NCBI GenBank assembly: GCA_034440635.1
Contig: JAOTON010001574.1
Span: forward strand, 872,501-936,500
Origin: Lepas anatifera
Taxonomy: Eukaryota > Arthropoda > Thecostraca > Lepadidae
Direction of reading: 5' to 3'
DNA length: 64,000 nucleotides
The position numbers and the translations under genes were made by a program. This document shows, piece after piece, positions 9,299-20,477 of the stretch (position 1 is its first letter; every line of letters starts with the position of its first letter). The notes below the pieces were generated by a model, which was not told where the DNA came from, did not search any database, and was given only the letters and a program-made list of their open reading frames with translations.

Positions 9299-10696
9299 CT
9301 AGGAAGGAAGCCAGGCGTCACTTTAACCTTCATTAACGCAACATGAATTCATTTCACCCTGCTCTTCTCCTAAATCTCACCATCTTATTTGCTCGGCACT
9401 TGCTAATCTAATTCATCCCGGTATCACAAACGGGCGTTCCCTTTCGCTCGCATTTTCTTCGTCTCCGAAACTTTAAAGAACAGTCATAGCGCCGTTCGAT
9501 GGTAATCTGAGTCCTGGAGTGTTGTTCTCAACCGAGACTGTTTTCACTGAATTTCTCCAGGAGATAATGCAACCTCTCAGGTGTGGAAGACTATCCAAAG
9601 ACGGCTCAAGTTGTATGGAGAGGATATGTGGCAGCCTCGCAAAACATTTGATGCGCCCAGATGAAATTGTAAATATTTCATCCTTTCGCGAGTGCCGGAT
9701 GCGAATGGATCTCCATACCAAAGCAATGCATTTCCAGGTCCATTCCCACGTCGATTCGTTCAATCGGAAAATGTGCAGCGAGAAAATCGGCTCGCATTCG
9801 TTATACGGCGTCATCGCATCCCTAAAACAACCCAGAATCGGAGTAAACACAACAGCAGGGGTTCTCCACGCTACCGCGGATACAAGAATACAAAACGTGA
9901 TCATCAGTAACGAGTGCGAGGGAGTATAAAAAGAGTATCAAAGTTGAGCCCATGACCTCGACCTCCTGTCTAGGAGGTCCTCGAACAAGGATAGCAATGT
10001 AGTTGGCACGTAGACCCCACCGAGTAATTCCTAACGAGCTTGACAACTACAAGAAAATATATACAGTACATATTTGTGGTAATCATACTCATCGTAAACA
10101 AGCGTATTCCTGGTAAGGACACTCAGTGCCGCTTCCCTGCGGGAGGTGTTGGCTGGCCGGTCTCACGGCCGGCTACCCCCGGCGAGAGCGGTGTCTCCAG
10201 TCTGAGTCCCAGCAGCGTCACCGTCGCCCTGACAGCAGCACAGGCGCTACTAACTGGGACGGTCCGAGCACCCAGTCCACGCTCAATAACACGCGAGTCT
10301 GAGCAAGTATCTGACCTGGACAAAGACAGTTGTCAACCAAGCTGAGGACTCCTCAGAGGTACACATTCAAGAACAGAATCTATTGGCTTCTTGCGTAGGT
10401 TTTAAGTAAATATTTACATCTGTTCCTGGGAATCCCAACCTCCTTCAGTCTCATCCATCCTAATCCTTAACATCTTCTTCAGTTGTCACTACTGCATGCC
10501 CATTACGACGGCACTTGAAAAGCCACCGTATGCTGGAAAATGGTTAGCAACAGATACGAACACCATCTCGACCTGGGCATCATACACACGCTTAAAAAAA
10601 ACACACCATCGCGTTGATGTGACCTGAGCAGGCTAAATTATTTAGATGTACTTAAACAAAACATCAGATGATACATCAGATGTCCCATGCACTCAC
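9299..10696. other. Intron 3 of the minus-strand gene, with unexplained open frames
   Basis: Open frames occur on both strands at 9473-9929 (136 codons plus, 143 codons minus), and a GC-rich patch lies at 10126-10345. None shows a motif I recognise or splice phases that fit the neighbours. I see no transposon ends here. Confidence 0.4.
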
Positions 10697-10822
10697 TCTC
10701 AGATCGGCGAGCTCCCGCTCCAGCCTGCTGTTCTTTTCCTCGGCCTCCCTCAGGGCACGCAGTATCGTTATCATCGCTGCAGAATTGCGCTCCAGGTTTT
10801 TACGCAGGCTCTTCACAGACTT
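10697..10822 (-). CDS. Exon 3: coiled-coil segment
   Basis: Acceptor CCCCTTTTACAG, donor GTGAGT, exactly 42 codons, phase 0 to 0. A clear heptad pattern runs through ILRALREAEEKNSRLERE. The sequence is low in repeats and well conserved-looking, which is the best single argument that this is a real gene. Confidence 0.75.
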
Positions 10823-11049
10823 CTGTAAAAGGGGTATGCAAGGCGTCAGTGCTCGCCCTGTTTCCCTTTCAGACTGAGATACGTCATGATTCTCAACATT
10901 GGGGCTGTGGGGGCGCGTCAACTACTGCAATCAGATAGCCGTCTGTGCACGTGCATTCAATGGCGAGCTGCCCTCCCCATAGACTAAGGGAAGGTGCATG
11001 AGCCCTCCCAGTGGGAGTGGTTTCATGCTGCTAATCCATGAGATCTCAC
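10823..11049 (-). other. Intron 2 of the minus-strand gene
   Basis: A 227-bp intron with GTGAGA donor and TTTTACAG acceptor on the minus strand; no repeats seen. Confidence 0.6.
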
Positions 11050-11228
11050 CTGGCAGTCACTTTCGATAGTTTTGCACAGACCCAGATCATTCATAGCTTT
11101 AATGTGTGCCTTAGTGCAGTTGAGCTCGCTCTCCCTCAACGTAGATGACATATCATTCAGCTGCTTTTTCCAATTCTGCTCCTCCAAAAACTTCTCCTGA
11201 TGCAGATTGTTTCGCTGAAGGGCGACCT
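11050..11228 (-). CDS. Exon 2: coiled-coil segment
   Basis: Acceptor CTCTTTTGCAG, donor GTGAGA; 2 nt plus 59 codons, phase 0 at the end. The residues are rich in Glu, Lys, Gln, Asn and Leu with heptad-like spacing (HQEKFLEEQNWKKQLNDM). It contains three cysteines near its C-terminal half. Confidence 0.7.
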
Positions 11229-11779
11229 CTGCAAAAGAGGATCCAGTATGTCATGTTTGCTCTCGATCAGCAACAGGCTGGATTTTTTAATTGAAAAGCA
11301 TTGCAACGAGACACAGCAGACATTGCATTGGACACTACATCAGAGGTGTGCACTGCTACCAAATTTCTGAAACCACTGCCGTTACTTCGGCTGCTTTGGC
11401 TGGCTGAAATTGATACCGCTAGTTTTTCGAGATTGTGAAACCGCAAATCGTTACTTTTGCTACAAAGCCTTCCACAACAATTACTTGTTACTGTTCTTTT
11501 TAAATACATTTCAGGTAAAAATCATGCTTATCTGGCTACAGAATGAGAAATGGGCAATTTTATCGTAACTCATGCAAAAAATCACCTGACAAAAACATTC
11601 CGGCAATCTCCTTTTTTCTGACGGATAATTTTTTCCTTAACATCCCCTATAGATAATAAATCCTTTGGTTGGTTAACAGAGGATTAGGTGCTTAAAAGTT
11701 TTAAAAATCCCCACGCTAGCAACATATGACACAGCCCTTACTAGGCAAGCCCAGATAAGATCCAGAAGTATATTGAAGT

Positions 11780-12310
11780 ACCCTTATCCAGAATAGATCA
11801 CCTGTGTTATCAAGGGAGCCTGAAATTTCCAGTGTGGCGCTCGTTTTCCTTCTTGGGCGCCTGGTTCATCCAAGGGGGCCTTTTCTATCCAAGGGGCTCT
11901 TTTTACTTTCCTGATGCACCTATTTTTATCTAAGCAGCACCTATGCTGTCCTGAGCAGGTATGTTACTCAGGTTTGCCTTTGCTGTTCAGGGGCACCTTT
12001 ATTAGCCAAGGGTGCATATTATATCAAAAGGATACTTCACCCAGGGGGGCTAGGTTATCCAAGGAAGCCTCAGTCCCACTTGGGCAATCTTGCTATCCAG
12101 GGGTGCCTTTACTGTCAGGGCACTTTTTTAGCCTTCTTAATTCCATCTTTGGCATTTTTAATGGTGGCAAAAACCTGGAAAGGCATCTAGTTTTAGGGCA
12201 GGGGCACTTTGCAATGGTTTTATGGGATGGGGGTTACTTCAAGTGGAACAAAGTGTCATCTACCACCTAAGCACCCTAAATGGGTACAGGTGCACAACTC
12301 ATATTGGGCT
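11780..12310. repeat. Interspersed repeat, copy 1 (intron 1 of the minus-strand gene)
   Basis: The segment 12130-12310 is clearly related to 17378-17560: both contain a TTAATTC-ATCTT-CATTTTT block, GTGTCTAGTTT-like sequence, a TTTTATGGGAT-GGGGTTA block and AAATGGGTACA in the same order. Upstream lies a series of GGGGC-rich short phrases (AAGGGGGCC, AGGGGCACC), also partly shared with 17276-17340. Class unknown. Confidence 0.6.
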
Positions 12311-12933
12311 GCTGTTTGGAGCTGAGGGGGTGGGGGCTGAGCTTCCTTTGGACCCATCACTGGTCTGAACCAAATGTTGCAAATCAATGACAATAACAAT
12401 GCAACCTTTGACCCAAGCTGATTTGAGCCCTATGGAGGTTGATAGTACCCAGCTGGCAACATACCATACTGGTCTCCATCCTGTGAGTTAGGGAAATTTT
12501 GTGGTCTTTGGACTTGTTTACAGATTGCTAACTGGGATAAACTTATCCTTTTCTGGTGCACTGGAATTAACTTATCCTTTATTTTCACAAGACTCTTAAT
12601 ATCCATACATGTGTGCTGCAGTTCAGCACTCAACCGTCATGAGGCACGCCACCAGTACTGGTGAGGGAGAGAAGAAAAATTGAAAGGGGAGTATCATCAG
12701 TGGCAAGAACAACATGTGATCCATTGACCCACAAGATGTACACTTGTGCCAAGCCATTCTGGAGCCATGGGCAATTGATTTATCAGTGAGCAATTTCATT
12801 AAGCAACTAAAAATTTACTTATCTGACTGGACTTCATAATCCATTACCCTAATGGTCTGTCCCTGGTCCCTTCATGAACAACATTTGATTTATCACGGAA
12901 AGTATACAAAGCAGGAACTAAATAAGTACTGAC

Positions 12934-13108
12934 CTTTGTAGCCTTGCAGAACATAAGAAACAAGCTCATCACAAACTCCAAATCCCTCTTCTTCTGGAGT
13001 GGTATTATTGGATATGCTACCCAAGTAAACCACACACAAGCAGACAGCAAACAAAGTCCAGAAAACACCCAAGTTCTTTTGGTGGGGCTTTAGACATGAA
13101 TACATCAT
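12934..13108 (-). CDS. Exon 1: N terminus with signal-anchor segment
   Basis: The ATG at 13108-13106 is the first of two consecutive Met codons and an in-frame TGA sits two codons upstream, so the start is well defined. About 11 polar residues precede the hydrophobic run LGVFWTLFAVCLCVVYLGSI. Then follow an Asn-Asn-Thr glycosylation-like sequon and an acidic stretch. The donor is AAAG/GTCAGT, phase 1. Confidence 0.65.
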
Positions 13109-13796
13109 AAATCATGGAATGTGCCTTAAAAATGATACTGGAAATTTCTTGCAATAGCCATCCTCTTGAACTTCCTTTGATTAAAAAAACGCAATATTAT
13201 TTTACCTAATTAGGTAATCAGGAGTACCGTTCGATTTGAATGAGCACCCCGAGAACGGTGGAGGCAATCATCACAAAAACGTTGATATTTTGGCACCGAT
13301 ATTTGGTACATATGTTTATGTACGCACAGGTTTACACATTAACATTATATTTACATTTTAAACACAGCAGCAACTAATGTTAAGTATTACGTATTGTATT
13401 GTATTGACAAATAGTGACACAGAGAGAACCAAAGCACGCAATCAACAACTGCTGAAAACTGACATGAGCATGCCAGATGACAGCCTTGGTAATTATTTTT
13501 TACATATCCCCAGATTTGGAAAAATACCCAGAGGCGTGCTCTGGCCACCGCAGAGGGATGTTTTTATACACTCCCGAACCACAACAAAAAACATGAGCTC
13601 ACCCCCAAACAAAAATCACGCCACAACTCCCGCCAAAGCGCCCCCGGCGCGGTGCCACCAAATTGAATCCGCAGAAACACACCAGTCACCACAATGCACT
13701 GCACATAAGCGACCAGAGATAAGATGTTTCACACCGAGACGAGCCCAGGTGATCAAACGCGTGCTCAGACCTCTTAGTGTGGTGCCCAGAGGCGGG
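13109..13796. other. Upstream region of the minus-strand gene
   Basis: AT-rich sequence that should contain its promoter and 5' UTR; no TATA box or upstream exon can be assigned. The plus-strand 154-codon open frame (13377-13841) is not recognised. Confidence 0.35.
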
Positions 13797-13920
13797 TCCA
13801 GAAGCGGGAATGACTTATTCAGAGGCTCCGCCGGGACTTGAACCCGGGACCGGTGGCTTAGAAGACAAGGGTGCTATCCACTAAGCCACCCCATCCCCAA
13901 ATCCAGAAGCGGGAATGACT
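13797..13920 (-). mobile_element. tRNA-derived retrosequence with 19-bp target-site duplications
   Basis: TCCAGAAGCGGGAATGACT occurs at 13797-13815 and again at 13902-13920. The 86 bp between them contains a minus-strand tRNA-like sequence (13895-13824) with box A (TGGCTTAGTGG), box B (GGTTCAAGTCC), a CTTCTAA anticodon loop and a perfect T stem. The acceptor stem does not pair, and the D/anticodon region instead forms a long GGTGGCTTAG/CTAAGCCACC stem. So it is a retroposed tRNA pseudogene or minimal SINE, not a working tRNA. Confidence 0.75.
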
Positions 13921-13992
13921 ATGGCAGTGAGCGGGGCGTATACGGAGTGCTGGGAGTTGGAATACTCCAATTTGTACGTACAAATGGTAGGT

Positions 13993-14306
13993 GTGTTCAG
14001 AGGCGGACGCAGACCCGAGTTTTGGGAGGGGGCCAAACCCATGTCTACCTCTCCTCCTGGGCAGAGGGGGGAAGTTGGGACCCGCAATTTGGGTGCTCGA
14101 CAGTCTTACTACAGGCCACCTCTCCAAGTACATGATAAGCTCTCCTGGGGGAGGGCGGAGGAAATATTTTTTGCTCTACAGACCCAGTGTAAACCCATTT
14201 TTAAAAAAATCCGATGTTTTGGGGCCAAAAGATAGTTTAGCCCCTCTAGCGCTTTGAGGAGCCACACCATAATGGCCCCCCTGCGGCCGCTAATGGGCGT
14301 GTTCAG
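13993..14306. mobile_element. Short hAT-like MITE with 8-bp target-site duplication
   Basis: GTGTTCAG occurs at 13993-14000 and 14299-14306 (the next base, A, also matches). The intervening 298 bp starts AGGCGGACGCAGACC and ends CCCCCCTGCGGCCGCTAATGGGC, giving weak inverted ends. An 8-bp duplication is typical of hAT elements. The short open frames inside are on both strands and not credible genes. Confidence 0.5.
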
Positions 14307-14861
14307 AAAGCTGGAAAAAGGCAAACCCCGAGGCATGTCTTCACTCTTCAAGTGCCAGTGGCTGTATATGGCCTTTGAATATTGAAACCCTCTTTTTGAT
14401 CTCCGAGCACCCCCCGCCCCCATCCATACATGTTTTGCGACAGAAAACACGGTAAAACACTACAACGGTAAAAACGAATAGTACGATGGGTGCACACCCT
14501 ACAATCCTAAGGCCAGCCGGCATGATTACGCTGGGCAATATCATAACACGCATAAGTAACAGCATAAGACAGCGAAAAATGCGGCGCAACACAACCGCCG
14601 GGCCGGAGCCGGGCCGCAGAGAAGTACGCTGCCCCGCCAGAACGGGTGACGATACCCTGCACAGCGACCGCCGCGGCGGGCGGCGGGAGGCGCCCAGCCG
14701 AGAGAGCCCCTATCAAACTATACATTTTTCTGCCCCACCCAAGTTACCACAACTATCCCCGTTTCTGGATAAACCTCTTAGGACCGTACCCCTTTTCGCT
14801 GTCTGATCGCACATCTACCCACTTCAACTACATCTCCTATTATAAGAAATATCAATACCAT

Positions 14862-15175
14862 GGGCGGATCCAGGACTGCCAATCGGGGAGGGACACCCTC
14901 CCGATTGGGAGGGTGCCTCGAGGGAGAGCGTCACCTGGACCAGGGGTGCCACTTTTTGACAGGGAAAACCTATAAGGTGGGTGCAAAATCATATCGGTGG
15001 GAGATTTTTGCATCCGGGATGTGGGGTGGGAAGCAGCATTTCAGGGGACGCCATCCTTTCAGGGGTCACCCCCTGAAAGACACGGTGTCGTAACCTTTTC
15101 AGGGGGTGGGGAGGCGCGATCACGGGGGCACCTGCCCCTTTGCCCCCCGATCTGTTTACGCCGAATACGCCTCTG
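14862..15175. mobile_element. Probable MITE of the GGCGGATCCAGG family
   Basis: Begins GGGCGGATCCAGG, the same end motif as the element at 20213. A 3' end near ATACGCCTCTGG (about 15175) is only partly complementary, so the right boundary is uncertain. Internally it is rich in GGGGTG/CACCCC phrases. Confidence 0.35.
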
Positions 15176-15349
15176 GTCACCTGGAACGTATGTGAGCAGA
15201 CTCCGTTTTCCAAGTCTGTCTGAAAGCACTCTTGGGATTTTCTCCTTATCTGGGGTACCTTTGAAAAATATTCCCAAGGCTTGGATCTGGAATCCATGGG
15301 CTTATTACGTTTATACCACGGTTCGTTTATACAAACATGGCACAATCAC

Positions 15350-17275
15350 TGAATTAAAAAACTGCTGTAGGGATAAAGGATAAACAAACAAACAACAAGC
15401 AAGCAAAAAGCTGCTGTAGCCTTCCCTTCACCGCTCTTTTTTGAAAACCCATGACGCCCACTTCGTTCCATTTTGATTTTGGCTTGCTATTTTATTTCCC
15501 CTTTCTATTTTCAACATGTCAGCAACATAAGTGTCTCTGTTGCCTTCGTCGAAAAAGAAGTTAGGCTTCGCTGTTTGGCCGGGTCATTCTGGCCGGGTCA
15601 TCGAAAAGGGCCATCGTATGATAGTGACCTTCCATTTTAATGTGTAGTTGTTGGGTGTGAGTGCTAGTTATCAGTATTGATCTAGTAAATGTCTTTATTG
15701 CTTGGGGCTAGTTCATTTATTTTTCAGTTCTGGTTTACTCAGAAGTTTTACTTGATGCATGTATCTTCTTTTTGTTTCCCAAACTTCTTTTGGTTGTTTA
15801 ACATGGCTAAACTTTAGCTAGGGCTATCTTCAAAATGTGAATGACCTGGATGCCTTAAATACAATAAATCCTGTTAAGAAGGTAATGGTAACTTAAACCA
15901 GAACTGAAATTTTAATAATTTTGCAATTATTGAAGCAGCAACAGATGATACTTTTGTTTTCAATTGTCTAAAGAAGTTTGGAGAATTACATTCAATGTGT
16001 AACTTTGAAATAATTAATTCCCAGAACTGAAATAAGGCCATCAGTTAAGAGCTCGAAAAGTCTCGAACCCTTAGGCATCAAGCCCTCTAAATTCTATATC
16101 CATACATATGTTTGCAACAAAGAGGACATTCAATAAAATTCATGCAGGTACATGCTAAAAACAAGGTTAAAAGCTAGTACTTATTCCTGTATAATGCTAT
16201 GCTATACATTCTTTTGATCTGATAGCATGTTTGTCCCAAGTTTCTGTGCCTGTTCGTTTCCTTCCTTTTGCTTCAGTGCTGATCAAGCTGCCTCAAGCAA
16301 GAACATTTAGCATAGGACCGTTCAACAATATTTAATCCGAGTTACAAACCTGCAATCTTTTGCAGAGCAGAGATGTAGGTGTAGTTTTCCCGGAAATTTG
16401 GTGGTTAGGTGGGTCAGGTGGTGCCAGGTACATTTTTTCCTCATAGTAGGTTACTATTTTGAAAATAAGTTTTATTTAGGGTATTCAATGTGTTATAATG
16501 TCTGTTCTTGCCTGGGCTGTTCCATGGTGATAATCAGCAGATATTGTACAAACAGTTTCTTATACAGAATATAATCATTGAAGTTTAAATGACAGTGATT
16601 TTTCCCAATCTACCAAAAGTGTCAAGCTTCTAAATTAATTTAGAGCTTGGTTTGTGACAAAGAAACTTGAAGAATGTTTGTGTATTTATATACAGTTAAT
16701 ACAATTGTAGTACATAGAAACCTTCATATAATTCTATTAAATTAATCAATTTTACTATTAGTACAATTGTAGGAGGGGATGAGGGGTTTGAAGGTGCAAA
16801 AAGAATAGAATCACTTTGCTCAGCAGTTTGAGAGTGAATGGATCCTGGCACTTTCCAATGTTAGTGTTTTGACTGAAATTTTGTGTTATTCAGGCAATTC
16901 CACAGAAGAAACATCTTCTCAACCTTGATAGGTTGTCCTCTCATTGTTATTTAGTGGTAAAACTCCAGAGTCCCCTTTCCTCTTATATGGGAGTCTAAAA
17001 GTGTATGTCATCAAATGTCTGGGTCTGTCAGTACAGTCTGTTAAAATTGCAAGATGTGACTCCTGTTTCATCCAATAACTGACATGCCCCTCAAATCAGT
17101 GTCAAGAAACACTACAGCAGAAATATCAATGCCAGAAATGAACAGGGTCTCTAACCTGCAGACAAGATAATTTGCTCAGTTTTTGTGTTCAACTTATGCT
17201 TCTAAGTTTCGACAGCTGGAAGTTTTTTCCTTCTTCAAGCCAGCACTAACCCAGCAATGAGTAAGTCAATGTCAT
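15350..17275. other. AT-rich intergenic sequence
   Basis: No open frame, terminal repeat, tandem array or RNA gene could be supported. Base composition is clearly lower in GC than the neighbouring segments. Confidence 0.5.
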
Positions 17276-17565
17276 ATGTCATATCGAGGGGCGTCTTTGC
17301 TGTTCTGGGGCGCTTTTGCTTTCTGGAGTAAGTCAGAACGATCATATACGAAATCCGAACTCCACATCGTGTCTTTTCAAGAATTTTTTAATTCTATCTT
17401 CGTCATTTTTGATGAGGTGCAAAGACCAGAAAAGGTGTCTAGTTTGAGGGCTTGGGCGCTTTGTTTTATGGGATTGGGGTTAATTCAAGTATTAAAAGTG
17501 TTATATACCACCTTGGCGCCCGAAATGGGTACATGTGTACCACTCATTTCGGGCCATATGAGTTG
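17276..17565. repeat. Interspersed repeat, copy 2
   Basis: Second, diverged copy of the family at 11780-12310, in the same orientation. The 131-codon open frame that covers it has no recognisable domain. Confidence 0.6.
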
Positions 17566-17980
17566 GATGCTGTCTATGCCCGAATATATAATCCCAGCAG
17601 TGCATTGGCCCCATTTTAAGCATCCGGGATTCGAGGAGGCAGCCATTAAACATTTTGTCAATTTCTTATAGTCATGCTCCTCGGCTCATACTCGGAAATC
17701 TATAAAATATGTAAAGCTGGCAAATTGTCTCATCCTATAGCTACAACTAGCGTGTCACAAAGCTCGTGCACTCGTTCCAGTAATTAGCTCACGTTAGAAA
17801 ATTGTTAGGCACATTCATGATTAGATGCTGTGTGTTAAAGTTTGCATGTGACACCAATGTGCCATGTTTGATGCAGATATCTAGGAATCTTCACCCGGAA
17901 TATGGTGGGGTATTCTCTGTCTGAACTGCACTGATGCGATTGAACCTTTCTCTTCTACATGGACATATATTTCCATTTAA

Positions 17981-18181
17981 ATCAGCTACTTCCATCGTTG
18001 ATAGGTTTTGAAGTGCTGCAGCTAGGAGCATGATGATAAGTTGATAAGGTTGCCTGTCCCCTCGAATCCGGAAATGTAAAAAAACACTGAATATTTTTTT
18101 AATCTTCAGTGTTTTTTACATTTCCGGATTCGAGGGAACAGGCCACCTTACCAACTTATCATCACCTCATCAGCTACTTCC
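17981..18181. mobile_element. Foldback insertion: 60-bp hairpin arms flanked by a 13-bp direct repeat
   Basis: ATCAGCTACTTCC occurs at 17981-17993 and 18169-18181. Between them, 18031-18091 and 18105-18164 form a long hairpin around a 13-nt loop, with only a few mismatches (for example ATCCGGAAATGTAAAAAAAC against its complement). The arrangement suggests insertion of a foldback element with a target-site duplication. Confidence 0.6.
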
Positions 18182-19001
18182 TACTTTAATTTTTTGTACG
18201 AAGCACACCAGACCATGCGCTGACCAATCGTAAGACGGGTTCCATGACGTCTCGGCTCATTTCTGGATGAACCGATCTGAAACGGAGGCGGGAGGGGGCG
18301 CAGCGGGGTGGTCGGATCCCATGTGCCCTCTGGCCGTGCCTCGGCCTCTGCGCAGCCGAGGCACGGCACGCGTACGCGCACATTGACGCTCGAACAAGGA
18401 GACAAGTGCTTCTGTCGAGAATGAGCTGAATTTGATCCAGTTCGTCACATATCGGACGTATATCGGCTTGGGTAATTCATGTAGGATCCATCCTCACGGA
18501 TTGTGGGATGAAGAGGGCGCTGTTCTCCCGCTATTTCTTCGCGAATTGAAACTTCACTGTCAGCTCAGGTTTTATTTGTGATCCTAAGGAAGTGCAGCTG
18601 TTCTTTCTTTCTATTCGGACCTGAACTTTAGGTGGCGCCACATATGTATATACGGGCAACCTTGTTCTGAGACGTTCATTATTATAACCAAGGCAATAAA
18701 TGAATGTTGGTAGGGGATGACAAGGGGACCGATTAAGTGGTCGAGGAAGTGTGCATGTGTACGTATTAAACATATGAAATCTTCTTCAGAATGTCCCATA
18801 CATCCTTTTTTAAGCGATGCCAACAAGTCCGGCCACCGTGTTCCGGCCCACACCACCCTGTCCCACCGTGACGCCCCGGTGCCGGCTGCCGCCCCGCCCA
18901 CCGGTGACCTGGCCGGAACTGGCAGCGGCCCGGTCACCGCGTGTTCCCCAGCCGGCGAGCCAGAGCGACGTCCTCCCAAAGTCGACACCTGGCCGGTCAT
19001 A
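18182..19001. other. Intergenic, two GC-rich patches
   Basis: GC-rich patches at 18280-18385 and 18820-18990 give open frames on both strands of low complexity (Pro/Ala/Arg). I see no domain and no convincing splice context. The second patch stops at the left end of the MITE at 19002. Confidence 0.4.
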
Positions 19002-19711
19002 TTAAAAGGAATTTGGCACATTCATAATGGGTTTTGAAGATAGGCATGTGAAAGCCACGTGATAGAACATGCCGAAGACCACTTGATCGATACTTCGTTT
19101 ATCTCAGAACGTACCGTGTGTGGATAAAAAAGTAAACGTTTACCACCAATCGGCCCCGTCCTCCTCGGGTTTTAGGTGAGCTTGGGTGGATTTAGGTGAC
19201 CTTGGGTGGTTTGAGATGACCTTGGGTGGTTTGAGATGACCTTGGGAACGTGACGGAATGCTCAATGCCCGCTACGCTAACAAATTTTTCCCACTTGGGC
19301 CTCTTTAAAGCCTATTTTTTAAAAGTGCCTTTGGTGCTGGCATCTATAAATGCGTAAAGTTGTCTTTAATGACTTGGATGAAACGTGAAATATGGTTAAG
19401 AATATTAAGAGAAATAGCAGGAATTGACAAGTGTAACTTTTGGCTTTCTTTTTTTAGATGAAACGGTTCTTTTGTTTTCGTATCCATTTGTGGCTCAAAT
19501 CAAAGAGGTTCAGTTTGGCAGACAGCATTACTAGGTTATGATGGCATGCAAATATGGAGCCTCTAGCAAAGGAAAACAAACAATTCGAAATATTGGGCTT
19601 TGTAGCAAGTTCTCTGCAGAGATTAGGCCGAATTCATTATTTTCAATCAGAAATGCCCGTAAAACCACTCCAATGACTGAAACTGAACCAAGGTGCCACA
19701 TTCCCTTTTAA
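19002..19711. mobile_element. TTAA-flanked MITE, family B, copy 1
   Basis: TTAA at both ends (19002-19005, 19708-19711) with inverted termini: AAGGAATTTGGCACATTC on the left, GTGCCACATTCCC on the right. Copies at 28767-29230 and 57734-58197 share the ends and an internal AACTGAGATAGCCA-like phrase in part. This copy is longer, with a short tandem TTGGGTGGTTTGAGATGACC in 19160-19250. Confidence 0.65.
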
Positions 19712-20212
19712 TCTTTTATCTCGCTTAGCGGAGTAAAGACAATGCTGTCAAAATACCGTAGGTGAACTGCATTAATGACACATTGCTGAACACTCATGAA
19801 GATCTTAGCTTTACCACCAACCTCCCCTCTCCCTCCCGTCTTCGCCCCGTCGGACTGCCCACGCCCCCAGTAAAAATCCGAGGCGACGCCCCCCCCCTCC
19901 TGATTACCCTCAGACATACCAGACATAACACCAGTATGACGAAGAGCCGGAAGCACACTTGGTCGCATCCGCATGGCAATACTGCATACATAATCCCTGC
20001 TTGTCTTGCTGTGATTTTATTGGTGTGTTCTGCCTTTTTGATTGGGCACTGTTTTTAACTCAAGCATTGTGGTGAAACTGTTACCGCAAGGTTGTTGACT
20101 AACTTTTCGGCACTTTGAATCTTAGATTACATTATTTTTAATATATTTATTTTTGGCTTCCCCTGGGGTGGAGGTGGAGCTAACAACTTATTTCAGGCGG
20201 AACACTCTCATA
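19712..20212. other. Intergenic, nothing recognised
   Basis: Contains a C-rich run (19886-19895) and a 98-codon plus-strand open frame ending in a hydrophobic run (IIPACLAVILLVCSAFLIG), which has no supporting context. Confidence 0.4.
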
Positions 20213-20477
20213 GGCGGATCCAGGGTGCAAATGGGTACCTCCTCTCGATCGACCCTTGGTGTCACCTGAAATTATCACGGCGTCCCCTCAGGTCGATAGC
20301 ACCCCCTGAAATGTCACTTTCCACCCCTCCCCAGGATGCGAGATCGGCGCCCCCACGATGAGGTTCGGCGCTGGCCTGAAAGTTTTACCGCCCAAAAATG
20401 GTGCCCGTGATCCGGATGGCGCCCCCTCCCGCCGACCATATGCCGCCCCTACGGCGGGAAATCCTGGATCCGCCTAA
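20213..20477. mobile_element. MITE with AGGCGGATCCAGG terminal inverted repeats
   Basis: AGGCGGATCCAGG at the left end is the exact inverse of CCTGGATCCGCCT at the right end, 265 bp apart. The interior is non-coding. Related ends occur at 14862 and 33140. A clear target-site duplication was not found. Confidence 0.6.

Larger units (their letters stand above)
9098..13108 (-). other. Unrecognised gene: small membrane protein with coiled coil, four exons
   Basis: Four minus-strand exons join in phase: 13108-12934, 11228-11050, 10822-10697 and 9298-9098, giving about 226 residues. Exon 1 encodes a short cytoplasmic-type N terminus and a hydrophobic signal anchor. Exons 2 and 3 encode a charged amphipathic coiled coil. 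Exon 4 is hydrophobic and ends in PPPDF. The first three exons are well supported by consensus donors and acceptors and by exact phase continuity (1, 0, 0). Exon 4 is chosen because a good acceptor (CTTCCTTCCTAG) opens phase 0 there and no other candidate was found. I do not recognise the family; a type II Golgi or ER coiled-coil protein would fit the layout. It is convergent with vigilin. Confidence 0.6.

Noticed and set aside
9519..9929. 136-codon plus-strand frame and its minus-strand counterpart
   Set aside because: No recognisable motif, both strands open, and no splice phases that fit a neighbour.
12430..12633. Extra exon of the minus-strand coiled-coil gene
   Set aside because: Tested acceptors give in-frame stops, and exon 1 joins exon 2 at 11228 directly in the right phase.
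13824..13895. Functional tRNA gene (Arg-like anticodon loop)
   Set aside because: Acceptor stem does not pair, D stem mismatched, and target-site duplications show retroposition.
18817..19005. Proline-rich plus-strand gene
   Set aside because: Low-complexity GC-rich patch with open frames on both strands, ending at a MITE border.
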